The position numbers and the translations under genes were made by a program. From an uncultured Coriobacteriaceae bacterium (lineage in GTDB: Bacteria; Actinomycetota; Coriobacteriia; Coriobacteriales; Atopobiaceae), in contig CACYWP010000011.1 in assembly GCA_902778135.1 (NCBI GenBank), positions 32,306 through 96,305 on the forward strand: a stretch of 64,000 nucleotides of DNA. The letters run 5' to 3'. Of this stretch, positions 41,987 to 50,892 are shown one piece after another. The first letter of the stretch is position 1. Every line of letters begins with the position of its first letter. The notes under the pieces are model-generated. The model searched no databases. It was not told the origin of the DNA and saw only the letters and a program-made list of their open reading frames with translations.

Positions 41987-44950
41987 CTATGCCAGCAGGT
42001 CAGCGATCTTCACCTGAGACGGGTCGGTCACGCCTATGAGCGAGTCTATGTAGCCCGCAAAGACGCGCGCGAACTCGTTGATGCGCTCCTCGGAATAGAT
42101 CGTGGCCATGTAGTAGAGCAGGACGTTGATGCTCTCCGGAGTCTCGAAGACCTGGAGCGAGTTGCGCCTGATAGCCACCTCGTTTGAGGAGTTCACCTGC
42201 TCCATCTGGGCACCGATCATCTGAAGCCCGGAAGTGTCATTGATCTCGGCCGTCTCGTAGATCACGGCAAAGATGTCGTTCAGGTAGGTCTTCTCGGTGT
42301 CGCTCAGCCAGTCATAGGTGCTGTGCGCGATGGCAGCCTGCAACTGCTCGTTCATCGCAGCGTAGAGGTCTGCCAGCGTCTGGACCCGATCGAAGTGGAC
42401 GCCCAACGGCAGGAAGCGGAAGAGCAGGCCGCCCGCATGCTTTCGACGCTCGTCGACGCGGTTGTGGAAGGTGATGGCCGTGACCACGTCGTGCCGACCA
42501 CTCATCTTGGCAAGCGTGAGAGAGACCATCGCATTGACAAAGCCGTTGGTCGTGATGCCGCAGCTCTTCTCCATGGCGGCAAGGCTCTCCGGCGTCATCG
42601 TGGTGGGAATCGGGCAGAAGGCATTGACGTTGCCCGACTCGGCCTTGTCCGGCTCGATGACACGGCACCAGTCCACGTCGTCGTACGTTTCGTGATAGTA
42701 CTTGTACGCATCGACGAAGGCGTGGGTGCTGTGCAGGCGCTCCTCGTCCTCCAGGTACGAATAGTAGGTGTCGAGCTCCAGATCGAGGCCCATATAGGCA
42801 CGCAGGAGCGAGGCAATGACCAGATGCACGCTCGTGCCGTCCATCACGATGTGATGGAAGACGAAGAGCGTGTATACGTTGGAGTCGGTCTTGATGACGC
42901 GTAGCCTCACCATGGGCGAGCCGATGAGCTTCATGGTCTGCGGCTTGCTCGTCCTCAGCTCCTCGAACTCGGCATCAGACATGTACTCGAGCTCGATGGG
43001 CACGCGCTTCGACTCGTCGTAACGCTGCTGGAGGTCGAAGTCCTCGCCAAACTCGAAGACCGTGGAGAAGATGGGATGGTTGCGCGAGGTGGCCTCTGCC
43101 GCATCACGCAGGGCCTCAACGTCGGCATCGGCGCCGAAGGAGAGGAGGAACGGAACGATCCACATCGGTTTGGTGGGGGCGTTCAGCTGGGAGTCGATGA
43201 CCATGCGCTGGGCAACAGGAATCACGTGCGGCACCTGGCGCGCACGCATCTCCTTCTCCTCCTCGGTGAGGTTTTCCATGCCCTCGGTCTTCTCGCGGTA
43301 GATCTTGGCGATCTCCTCGACGGTACGGCCCTGATAGAGGTCGATGGCCGAGAGAGAGTCCATGTCCATGATGGCAAGGATCTGCATGGCCTTGACGGAG
43401 CTGCCACCGAGGTCGTAGAAGTCCTCGGTGATGCCGACGTTCTTGACGCCGAGCACCTGCTCGAAGGCCTCGCACAGGCTGAGCTCCAGCTCGTCGCGCG
43501 GGGCGACGTACGCCTTGCGTTCGAGGGCGGCACGCGGGTCGGGCAGCTCCTTGCGGGCGAGCTTGCCGTTCTCGAGCAGCGGCACGGTCTCGATGCGCAT
43601 GAAGAAGGAGGGGATCATGTAGTAGGGCACGTACTTCTCCATGCCCTCACGGATCTCCTCTTCGCTCTGCTCGAGCTCGCCCTGGTAGTACAGGCACACG
43701 TAGGACTGGTCGGGGTTCTCGAATCCCTTGGCCGCACACCACTCCTTGCCCGTCACCTGCTTGAAGGCGGCCTCGATCTCTGCGGGCTCGATGCGGTTGC
43801 CGTTGATCTTGATCATGTCGTTGGCGCGGCCCATCAGCACGATGTTGCCGTTCTCGTCCTCGTAGCCGAGGTCACCGGAGTGATAGAGCCCGTCGTACAG
43901 GACCTCTTCCGTCTGCTCGGGGAGGTTGATGTAGCCACGCATGAAGGGGTTGGGGAAGCAGATCTCGCCCTGCTCGCCTGGAGCGACCTCGTTGCCGTCC
44001 TCGCCAAGCAGCATGACCCTGAGCGCCGGACTCGCCGGCTTGCCGACCGGGCACACGTCGTAGGCCTTGTCGATCTCGAACTGGCACACGGTGAAGGCGC
44101 CCTCGCTCATGGCGTAGTTGTTCACGAGCTGCACGTCCTCGAGGTGGATGCCGTTTGCCGGCTCCGAGCCCGTCTCGATGACCTTGATGTAGGGGCCGAA
44201 GTGGTCTCCCACCGCACGGATGAGGGACGGCGAGAGGAAGGTGAGCGAGATCTTGGACTCGAGGAAGTACTCCACAAGCTTGTGGGGGTTCTTCGCGACG
44301 TAGTAAGGGACCACGTACAGGGTCGCCGGCGCATACAGGAGGCCCAGGATCATCTTGATGGACGCGATGAAGTTGAGCGGCGCGATGAGGGCGCCGCGCG
44401 TGCCCATCGGCACGTCGACGTTCTGCAGCGCGGCGTTGAGCTTGATGTTGCCGTACTCGTGCAGCACGCCCTTGGGACGGCCGGTGGAGCCGGAGGTGTA
44501 CACGGCAAAGCACGCGTCGTGGTCGTCGGCACGCACGTAGCCGCGCTTGTACTTCCCGTTCTCGGCAATCTCCTCGAAGAGCTCGAGGTCGATGGTGAGC
44601 TTGCAGCCGCAGTCCTCCTTGATGAACGCAATGCGCTCGGGTGCGTAGTCATCCTCGACGGTCACGAACGCCGCACCGGCCTTCCACACGCCGATCATGG
44701 TGATGACGGGAAGGACGCCACGCGGCAGGCAGATGAGAACAAAGTCGTTCTTGCCGATACCCCGCTGCTGGAGGTAGTTGTAGATCTTGCCCGAGAGCTT
44801 CTCGACACTGGAGCGCGTCCAGCCCTCGTAGTACTGGTCATCGACGAGAATGGTCTGCCTGGGGCGGGTCAGGTTCCACAGGGAGTACGCGTCGAGGAAA
44901 TACGGAATCCTGTTCAGCTTGTCCAGGCTCTTCAGCTGCCTCATCTTCAT
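41987..44950 (-). CDS. Single-module NRPS-like protein: adenylation - carrier - condensation
   Basis: A 987-residue protein. The adenylation domain spans about residues 1-490 (A3 YTSGSTGRPKG, A7 YHSGDLGYED, A8 GRANDMIKINGNRIEP, A10 NGKLARKE). The carrier domain has the phosphopantetheine Ser in DLGGSSVKAM near 516. The condensation domain has intact HHIVMDGTS near 697. No thioesterase or reductase is present. The A5 motif is unusual (NYAMSEG). An amino or aryl acid is probably loaded on the carrier and joined by the C domain to a free acceptor. No phosphopantetheinyl transferase is nearby. ATG 44950 follows AGAAGAAGGG. The substrate cannot be predicted by eye. Confidence 0.88.
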   Translation of the reverse strand: MKMRQLKSLDKLNRIPYFLDAYSLWNLTRPRQTILVDDQYYEGWTRSSVEKLSGKIYNYLQQRGIGKNDFVLICLPRGVLPVITMIGVWKAGAAFVTVEDDYAPERIAFIKEDCGCKLTIDLELFEEIAENGKYKRGYVRADDHDACFAVYTSGSTGRPKGVLHEYGNIKLNAALQNVDVPMGTRGALIAPLNFIASIKMILGLLYAPATLYVVPYYVAKNPHKLVEYFLESKISLTFLSPSLIRAVGDHFGPYIKVIETGSEPANGIHLEDVQLVNNYAMSEGAFTVCQFEIDKAYDVCPVGKPASPALRVMLLGEDGNEVAPGEQGEICFPNPFMRGYINLPEQTEEVLYDGLYHSGDLGYEDENGNIVLMGRANDMIKINGNRIEPAEIEAAFKQVTGKEWCAAKGFENPDQSYVCLYYQGELEQSEEEIREGMEKYVPYYMIPSFFMRIETVPLLENGKLARKELPDPRAALERKAYVAPRDELELSLCEAFEQVLGVKNVGITEDFYDLGGSSVKAMQILAIMDMDSLSAIDLYQGRTVEEIAKIYREKTEGMENLTEEEKEMRARQVPHVIPVAQRMVIDSQLNAPTKPMWIVPFLLSFGADADVEALRDAAEATSRNHPIFSTVFEFGEDFDLQQRYDESKRVPIELEYMSDAEFEELRTSKPQTMKLIGSPMVRLRVIKTDSNVYTLFVFHHIVMDGTSVHLVIASLLRAYMGLDLELDTYYSYLEDEERLHSTHAFVDAYKYYHETYDDVDWCRVIEPDKAESGNVNAFCPIPTTMTPESLAAMEKSCGITTNGFVNAMVSLTLAKMSGRHDVVTAITFHNRVDERRKHAGGLLFRFLPLGVHFDRVQTLADLYAAMNEQLQAAIAHSTYDWLSDTEKTYLNDIFAVIYETAEINDTSGLQMIGAQMEQVNSSNEVAIRRNSLQVFETPESINVLLYYMATIYSEERINEFARVFAGYIDSLIGVTDPSQVKIADLLA

Positions 44951-44972
44951 GTCAGCGCGCAACCCTTCTTCT

Positions 44973-45275
44973 CTAGGCGATGGTGAAGACGTTCGTCAGG
45001 CCGGTCATCTCGAAGACCTCCTCGATCAGCTCGGGGACGTTGGTCATCGTGCATTCGCCGCCACGGTCCTGCATGATCTTGGTCGCCATGAGCAGGACGC
45101 GCAGGCCGGAGCTTGCGACGTACTCGAGGTCGTCCATGTCGAGCACGAGGCTGGTGACCATGTCGGGCATGGCTGCGACCTCGTCGTCGAGCTGGGAGGC
45201 GGTATCGGTGTCCAGCCTGCCCGAGAGCTCCATGGTAAGGGTGTTGCCTTCGGACTTCTTCGTGATGTCAAGCAC
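44973..45275 (-). CDS. STAS-domain anti-anti-sigma factor
   Basis: A 100-residue STAS protein of the SpoIIAA/RsbV type. Conserved features are LTMELSGRLDTDTASQLDDEV and LVLDMDDLEYVASSGLRVLL, in which a Ser of ASSGL is the usual phosphorylation site. Such proteins are phosphorylated by a partner anti-sigma kinase and free its target when dephosphorylated. A GTG start at 45275 is chosen with AGGAGAT upstream. Its stop is 22 bases before the NRPS start, so both are in one operon. The divergent ATPase at 45858 is the natural partner. Confidence 0.88.
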   Translation of the reverse strand: MLDITKKSEGNTLTMELSGRLDTDTASQLDDEVAAMPDMVTSLVLDMDDLEYVASSGLRVLLMATKIMQDRGGECTMTNVPELIEEVFEMTGLTNVFTIA

Positions 45276-45334
45276 AATGATCTCCTGTTCTCGTTGGTGG
45301 AATCTGCCTGTTGTCGGGTCTTCCGGCACGTCAC

Positions 45335-45631
45335 CTAGGCGCGCGTGCCCTCGAAGCGTGCCGTCATGCGTCCAATCTTGGCCGTTCCGCTGATGGCGTC
45401 GCCTTCGACGACGCCCTGGATGTCAAGGGTCACGTGGCCAAGGGGGCCATCGCCCTCGACCTGGAAGGAGAACGAGTCTCCGTCCACCTTGCCGTCCTTG
45501 ACCTCGGACTCGACGCCCATGGCGCTTGCATGGCCCGTAAGTTCCGAACCATTGGTCTTGAGCGTCAGCGTGCAGTCGGTCGAGCCAAGTCCAGCAGCCA
45601 TCTTGCCCTGATACGTACCGTCAATAGCCAT
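45335..45631 (-). CDS. Small beta-rich protein of unknown function
   Basis: A 98-residue protein with alternating strand-like segments: TYQGKMAAGLGSTDCTLTLKTNG, LTGHASAMG, SEVKDGKVDGDSFSFQVEG and GPLGHVTLDIQGVVEGDAISGTAKIGRM. The pattern suggests one small beta-barrel or calycin-like domain with a repeated GKVDGD/GVVEGD turn. It is cytoplasmic, since no signal peptide is seen. ATG 45631 has AGAGGA upstream. It is the first gene of the minus-strand operon, sharing a divergent promoter region with the ATPase. It could bind the pathway's product, but this is a guess. Confidence 0.75.
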   Translation of the reverse strand: MAIDGTYQGKMAAGLGSTDCTLTLKTNGSELTGHASAMGVESEVKDGKVDGDSFSFQVEGDGPLGHVTLDIQGVVEGDAISGTAKIGRMTARFEGTRA

Positions 45632-45857
45632 GATCGTTCCTCTCAAGATGGACTGGGGATGCCCCCATTCCCAACAGTCGATTGTCGGCGGGCGCCGTCA
45701 TCTGCGGTGCTCCATGAGCCAATGCGTTGCATCCCCGTGCGGCAGCCTATGCCGCAGTCGGCATGTCCCGCTGCACATGCGCCACGCAGACCTCATACAT
45801 CCTACCGCTGTATAGTTACGTGTAGCTTGAGCTTCCCCACGTTTCCGGGAGTGCATC

Positions 45858-46265
45858 GTGATCGAAGTCACCGTCAGCGCCACCAAGGACAGCATCTCGA
45901 AGGTCACCGCATTCGTTGACGGCGAACTCGGGCGCATCGGCTGCCCGCCAAAGGCCAACGCGCAGATAGACATCTGCATTGACGAGATCCTCGGCAACAT
46001 CGCCAGGTACGCGTACGGCTCGGGCACCGGCGATGCCACCGTTCGCCTGGACTTCGACGAGCCGGAACGCCTCGTCTCGCTCACGTTCGTCGACGGCGGC
46101 ATGCCCTTCGACCCCCGCGACGTGCCCGAGCCGGACACGACGTCATCCCTGAAAGACCGTCCGATAGGTGGCCTGGGCCTGTTCATGGTGCGAAACCTGG
46201 TGGATTCCATGGCGTATCGCCGCGAGGACGGGCAGAACGTCCTGACCATATGCAAGCGGATCTAG
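45858..46265 (+). CDS. Anti-sigma-factor-type ATPase (RsbW/SpoIIAB-like)
   Basis: A 135-residue GHKL ATPase (HATPase_c_2 type). ICIDEILGNIARYAYG gives the N box, FVDGGMPFDP the G1-like box and GGLGLFMVRNLVDSMAYRRED the G2 box. Such proteins bind sigma factors, or other targets, and phosphorylate STAS partners. The GTG start has GGGAG 6 bases upstream. It is divergent from the operon that carries the STAS gene, forming a split partner-switch pair. No sigma factor or PP2C phosphatase is nearby, so its target is not known. Confidence 0.88.
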   Translation: MIEVTVSATKDSISKVTAFVDGELGRIGCPPKANAQIDICIDEILGNIARYAYGSGTGDATVRLDFDEPERLVSLTFVDGGMPFDPRDVPEPDTTSSLKDRPIGGLGLFMVRNLVDSMAYRREDGQNVLTICKRI

Positions 46266-46301
46266 GGACTCGGTCCCACCCGCAGCGTCCGCATGACGCG
46301 A

Positions 46302-46342
46302 GCTGCCTCCCATCCCTTGAACGACAAGGGATGGGAGGCAGC
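46302..46342. terminator. Bidirectional hairpin terminator
   Basis: A perfect 18-bp stem (46302-46319 with 46325-46342) with a 5-base loop lies between the convergent stops of the ATPase and the membrane protein. It has no T-run, but it is the longest stem among the terminator-like hairpins seen here. Confidence 0.7.
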
Positions 46343-46369
46343 CTGTCTGTCGGATCTGTCGCTTGCGCG

Positions 46370-47719
46370 CTACCGATCGGCCTCGTCCGCCATCGGCTCA
46401 CCTGGCTCCGTCGCCGACGCGCCTTGGCCGGCATCGGGGACCTTTAGCGGGGGCTCCCCTGACGGCACGCCCGTCGGAATCGCCACGGGTGTCACCGGCA
46501 CAGCCGCCCTGGCGCGCTCGAGCTCCAGCGCCTCCGCCTCGAGCTGGGCCTCGACCAGACCATGCCGCACGATCTCGAGGATGGACACCGCGACACCCAT
46601 GAATGACGCAACGAGGATGATGCCAGGATACAGGCAGACCACATCGACCAGCCCCGCAGGCAGCGCGGCAACCACCTTGTCGGAGTAGCCGAAGACCGGC
46701 CCCATGAGCGAGGTCGCGGTCGGCCCCAAAAGGCCCGAGAAGGCATCGACGACGGGACGCGCCATTCCCGCCATCGCACGCACGGCGGTTCCGTTCGACA
46801 GCTGGTCCCGCAGGGCATCCGTGAGCGCCGAGGGCGGCAGGGCGCTCAGGTCCGCCTGTTGGACGATGCCCAGCGACGAGCAGAGCAACAGGGGGAACAG
46901 CGAGCATCCCAGGCCTCGTGGCGAGACGAGCCGTCCCGCAATCGCGACAATCGCAAAGGCGAGGGCAACGCCGACCAGCACGGCGACGTCTCCCAACCCC
47001 TTCAGCACCGATGCCACCGCGAGCGGGAGGACCCCTGCGGCGAGCATGACCACCGCCTTGGCAACGCCCCTCAGGTACGAGGGCAGGCCGGACTGCTCCC
47101 CCGCCCGCCTCGCCTCCTTTACCGTCTCCCATACGGTGAACGCCAGCGCGAACAGCCCCATGGCCAGATGCGCGTAGCCCAGATAGGTGCGCACGGTCTC
47201 CTCGGGCATGTAGCCCGTCACGTGGCGGCGGACGCAGAACCACGCCAAGGCGCTCACGTAGAAGGCAAGCGCAAAGGTGCCGCCGACGGCACGCCCCAAG
47301 GCGGGCGTGAAGAACGAGATGACGAGCACCATCGCAAAGCTCTTCACGACATCCACTGTCGCCTGCATGCCCGGCTGGTAGCTCATGTCGGTGGAGAGGA
47401 AGAGCCAGGCCAGCGCGGACCAGCCATACACCATGGCTGGTCCCGTGGTCACGAAGGCCGTTGGGCCAAGCGTGTAGCTGGCCCCCATGCTCAGCAGCAC
47501 GAGCGTCACGGACATCACCAGCTGGCCGTGCGTCCCCACCGGCGCCATGCGCAGCAGCGCGTACAGCGGCGCCACCGTGAGCAGGGTGACCATGATGTCA
47601 CCCTTGGGGATGATTGCGAGGCGACCGTCATCCTCGAGGACCTTCCACCACAGGCCGGGACCAGGTGCCCGCCTCCTGCGCTCCTCCAGCCGCATGACGT
47701 CAACCTGTCGCACAACCAT
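46370..47719 (-). CDS. Polytopic membrane protein of unknown function
   Basis: A 449-residue protein with about ten hydrophobic helices from residue 40 to 400 (for example MVTLLTVAPLYALLRM, FAMVLVISFFTPALG, LVDVVCLYPGIILVASFMG). A cytoplasmic Glu/Ala-rich helix and a Pro-rich tail follow. No transporter signature is recognised. GGGGAGG lies very close to the ATG, so the GTG two codons later (47713) may be the real start. It lies between the anti-sigma ATPase (convergent) and the acyl-CoA ligase, which is upstream on the same strand. Confidence 0.65.
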   Translation of the reverse strand: MVVRQVDVMRLEERRRRAPGPGLWWKVLEDDGRLAIIPKGDIMVTLLTVAPLYALLRMAPVGTHGQLVMSVTLVLLSMGASYTLGPTAFVTTGPAMVYGWSALAWLFLSTDMSYQPGMQATVDVVKSFAMVLVISFFTPALGRAVGGTFALAFYVSALAWFCVRRHVTGYMPEETVRTYLGYAHLAMGLFALAFTVWETVKEARRAGEQSGLPSYLRGVAKAVVMLAAGVLPLAVASVLKGLGDVAVLVGVALAFAIVAIAGRLVSPRGLGCSLFPLLLCSSLGIVQQADLSALPPSALTDALRDQLSNGTAVRAMAGMARPVVDAFSGLLGPTATSLMGPVFGYSDKVVAALPAGLVDVVCLYPGIILVASFMGVAVSILEIVRHGLVEAQLEAEALELERARAAVPVTPVAIPTGVPSGEPPLKVPDAGQGASATEPGEPMADEADR

Positions 47720-47758
47720 CGCCTCCCCACGATGTCCGATGGCTCCCTGCCGCTCCGC

Positions 47759-49396
47759 CTATCCCTGGTTCTCGCGGTCGACCAGGTTCTCGGCACCGTA
47801 GATCTGACGCAGGAGAGGCTTCTCAATCTTGCCGGTGGCGTTGCGCGGCACGTCGGCGAAGATGATCTTGCGCGGGCGCTTGTAGCGCGGCAGGTCGAGG
47901 CAGAACCTGTTGATGTCGTCCTCGGTGGTGTCCTGATGGTCGGGCTTGAGCTGCACGATGGCGGCCGCGATCTCGCCCAGGCGCTCGTCGGGCAGGCCGA
48001 TGACGGCCACGTCCTTGATGGCCGGGCAGGCGCTCATGAAGTCCTCGATCTGGACCGGGTAGAGGTTCTCGCCACCCGTGATGATGACGTCCTTCTTGCG
48101 GTCGACCAGCCAGATGAAGCCCTCGTCGTCCTGGCGCGCCATGTCGCCGGTATGCAGCCAGCCGTTGATGAGGGTCTCCTGCGTGGCCTCCGGGTCGTTG
48201 TAGTAGCAGGTCATGAGGCCAGGGCCCTTGACGCAGAGCTCGCCGACCTCGCCCTGCTCCACGCGGTGCCCGTCCTCGCCGACGATCTTGGCACGCCAAC
48301 GGTAGCCCGGCACGCCGATGGCGCCGACGTGGTCGATGTTCTCGACGCCCAGGTGCACGCAGCCGGGGCCGGTGGACTCGGACAGACCGTAGTTGGTATC
48401 GTAGTCGTGGTGCGGGAAGACCTGCTTCCAGCGCTTGATGAGGCTCTTGGGCACCGGCTGGGCGCCGACGTGCATGAGACGCCACTGGTCGAGCTCGTAG
48501 TCCTCGAGCTTGAGGTCGCCGCGCTCGATGGCCGCCAGGATGTCCTGCACCCACGGCACGAGCAGCCAGACCTCGGTGCAGTGCTCGCGGCTGACCGCAT
48601 CGAAGATGTACTGGGGGCTCACGCCGCGCAGCAGGACGGCGCGGGCACCGCAGGTCAGGCAGCCCATCCAGTGGAACTTGGCCCCGGTGTGGTACAGGGG
48701 CGGGATGCACAGGAAGCAGTCGTCATGCGTGATGGAGTGGTGCACGGCCTCCATCTCGGCCGCCTGGGTCAGGCTCTCGTGGTTGTGCAGGATGGCCTTG
48801 GGGAAGCCCGTGGTGCCGCTGGAGAAGTAGATGGCCGCGTCGTCGATCTCGTACAGGGGAATCTGCGGGTCGCGGCTGGAGCTGAGCGCCTCGAGCTCGC
48901 GGAAGCTCTCCGCCCATGTGGGACAGTCGTCGCCCACGAAGAACAGCAGGCGCCCGGTCTGCAGCTTGTTGACGATGGCCTCCATGCGGCCGATGAACTC
49001 GGGCCCGAAGAGCACCACGTCGGAGTCGGACTTCTCGATGCAGTAGAGCATCTCCGCAGAGTCGTAGCGGAAGTTCAGCGGCACCGCGGTGGCACCCGTC
49101 TTGAGGATTCCGAAGTAGATGGGCAGCCACTCGATGCAGTTGTAGAGCAGGATGGCGACCTTGTCGCCCTTGCCCACGCCGCGGCTGATGAGCAGGTTGG
49201 CCAGGCGGTTGGCCTTCTCGTCAAAGACCGACCAGGTTATCTCGCGGCGATAGGGCTCGTCGTCGGTGGTCTCGACCAGGTCGTACTCGCGCCACGTGAT
49301 GTGGCGGTCTTCCGGACGCTCGGGGTTGATCTCGATGAGCGCAATCTCATCAGGGTACTTTGCGGCATTGAGGCGCAGCATGTCGGTAACGATCAC
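47759..49396 (-). CDS. AMP-dependent acyl-CoA synthetase/ligase
   Basis: About 545 residues of the ANL superfamily. Motifs are YFSSGTTGFPKA, NYGLSESTGPGC, WLHTGDMARQDDEGF, DRKKDVIITGGENLYP and RNATGKIEKPLLR. It has no carrier domain, so it probably makes an acyl-CoA. The N terminus contains an unusual near-repeat (RHITWREYD then RREITWSVFD). The start is not certain: GTG 49396 is preferred, with GAAGGGA upstream. The acid it activates is unknown. It lies upstream of the unidentified membrane protein on the same strand. Confidence 0.85.
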   Translation of the reverse strand: MIVTDMLRLNAAKYPDEIALIEINPERPEDRHITWREYDLVETTDDEPYRREITWSVFDEKANRLANLLISRGVGKGDKVAILLYNCIEWLPIYFGILKTGATAVPLNFRYDSAEMLYCIEKSDSDVVLFGPEFIGRMEAIVNKLQTGRLLFFVGDDCPTWAESFRELEALSSSRDPQIPLYEIDDAAIYFSSGTTGFPKAILHNHESLTQAAEMEAVHHSITHDDCFLCIPPLYHTGAKFHWMGCLTCGARAVLLRGVSPQYIFDAVSREHCTEVWLLVPWVQDILAAIERGDLKLEDYELDQWRLMHVGAQPVPKSLIKRWKQVFPHHDYDTNYGLSESTGPGCVHLGVENIDHVGAIGVPGYRWRAKIVGEDGHRVEQGEVGELCVKGPGLMTCYYNDPEATQETLINGWLHTGDMARQDDEGFIWLVDRKKDVIITGGENLYPVQIEDFMSACPAIKDVAVIGLPDERLGEIAAAIVQLKPDHQDTTEDDINRFCLDLPRYKRPRKIIFADVPRNATGKIEKPLLRQIYGAENLVDRENQG

Positions 49397-49575
49397 GGCG
49401 GTGTCCCTTCTTGACGAACAAGGATGCAGGCGCGTTGCGCGTGTCGCGGCGCGCGGAAACAAATTATGCGCCAACGGCGGGGAAAAGCAGGCCACAAGTG
49501 CCAGAATCCCCGCACCTTGGAACAGAGCCGAAAAGAAAGGCGCGGGCTTTCGTTGCGCCGCGTGCGGTGCCGTCC

Positions 49576-50547
49576 CTAGCGGTTGAACTTCCCGGCCAGC
49601 CCCCACGTGTCCTCGCGCAGCTGGACGATGGCGTCGGGAATCTCGTCCAGCTCGTAGGGGGTCATCTGGTAGACCCAGTTGAGCCAGTTGCGATAGAGCA
49701 GGTTGGCGTGGCTGCGCCAGGTGAAGATGGGCTGGTTCTCGGGGTTGTCGTCGGGGAAGTAGTTCTCCGGCAGGCGGATGGGCAGGCCCTTCTTGAAGTC
49801 GCGCCAGTACTCGTCAGCCAGCGTGTCGCGCCCGTACTCGAAGTGTCCCGTTACGTAGATCTCGTGGAAGTCGTGCGTGGCGATGAGCGCCGGGCCCGAG
49901 GAGAAGCCCTCGGAGAGGACCTGCAGCTCGGGATGCTGTGCCAGCTCGGCCGCCTCGATCATGGCGTGGCGGCTGTGCGGCATGTTGTGCATCTCGTCGA
50001 AGCCGTTGGTGAGGAAGCTGTACTCGTCGCACAGGCGCTGCGGGAACACGCCGAAGAGCTTGGCGGGCAGCTGGCGCTTGTTGATGCCGTAGAAGTGGTA
50101 CAGGCCTGCCATGGCGCCCCAGCACAGGAACATGGTGGAGAACACGTGCTCACGGGCCCAGTCCATGATCTCGCAGAGCTCGTCCCAGTAGTCCACCTCG
50201 GTGAAGGGCAGGTGCTCGACCGGCGCGCCCGTCACGATGAGGCCGTCGTAGTTCTTGTCGCGGTACGCGTCGAAGGTCTCGTAGAACTTGACCAGGTGGT
50301 CGGCCGAGGTGTTCTTGGACTCGTGCGACGAGACGCGCATGAAGTCGATCTCCACCTGGATCGGGCTCTTGGAGATGAGGCGCAGGATCTGGGTCTCGGT
50401 CTCGATCTTGGTGGGCATGAGGTTGAGGATGGCCAGGCGCAGCGGCCGAATGCGCTGGTCGGCAGCCACCTCCTCCTCGAGGGCGAAGATGCGCTCCTGC
50501 TGGAGGATGGTCTTTGCGGGCAGGCCGTCGGGAATGTTGATGGGCAT
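49576..50547 (-). CDS. metA: Homoserine O-acetyltransferase (MetA family)
   Basis: A 323-residue homoserine O-acyltransferase of the MetA fold, first step of methionine synthesis. The acyl-enzyme Cys lies in FLCWGAMAG (about residue 142), and the His/Glu pair in THDFHEIYVTGHFEYGRD. The acyl-CoA-selecting position reads GAPVEHLPF with Glu. In characterised MetA proteins Glu here favours acetyl-CoA and Gly favours succinyl-CoA, so acetylation is predicted. AGGAG precedes the ATG. No other met gene is nearby. Confidence 0.92.
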   Translation of the reverse strand: MPINIPDGLPAKTILQQERIFALEEEVAADQRIRPLRLAILNLMPTKIETETQILRLISKSPIQVEIDFMRVSSHESKNTSADHLVKFYETFDAYRDKNYDGLIVTGAPVEHLPFTEVDYWDELCEIMDWAREHVFSTMFLCWGAMAGLYHFYGINKRQLPAKLFGVFPQRLCDEYSFLTNGFDEMHNMPHSRHAMIEAAELAQHPELQVLSEGFSSGPALIATHDFHEIYVTGHFEYGRDTLADEYWRDFKKGLPIRLPENYFPDDNPENQPIFTWRSHANLLYRNWLNWVYQMTPYELDEIPDAIVQLREDTWGLAGKFNR

Positions 50548-50880
50548 GGAGGGACTCCTGTTTGCGGATGGGTGGTCAGGGTTGCTGGGTGCGTGCGCCT
50601 ATGCGCACTTGCACATTCGCACCGACAGCGTCTCTGGCGTCCGTTCCATGCGGCTCCCCCGTAGTTCGTGGCATTGCGGGTCTAAGCATAGCAGCTTGAG
50701 GTGCAGAAGGGGTGTTTGTGCCCAAGCCGAAACGTGCAAGCAGGCCAAACTTGGGCCACGGGGTTGCCTGCGACCTCTCGGGCGCCCACGGCCCGACCAC
50801 GATGCGAGCCCGCCCTCTCCCCTGCGTCACAACTTGACCACAACGAGGGCAAGAGGCATCCATCTGTGACCCGGTTGGCC

Positions 50881-50886
50881 CATACT
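50881..50886 (+). promoter_or_regulatory. Possible -10 box for a leaderless helicase mRNA
   Basis: CATACT ends 6 bases before ATG 50893, where transcription start would coincide with the start codon. No ribosome-binding site is visible before this ATG. Confidence 0.35.
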
Positions 50887-50892
50887 GGACCT

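Noticed and set aside
50548..50700. A SAM riboswitch in the metA leader
   Set aside because: A CAGCAACCCTG segment recalls SAM aptamers, but the rest of the conserved core and stems could not be found by eye.
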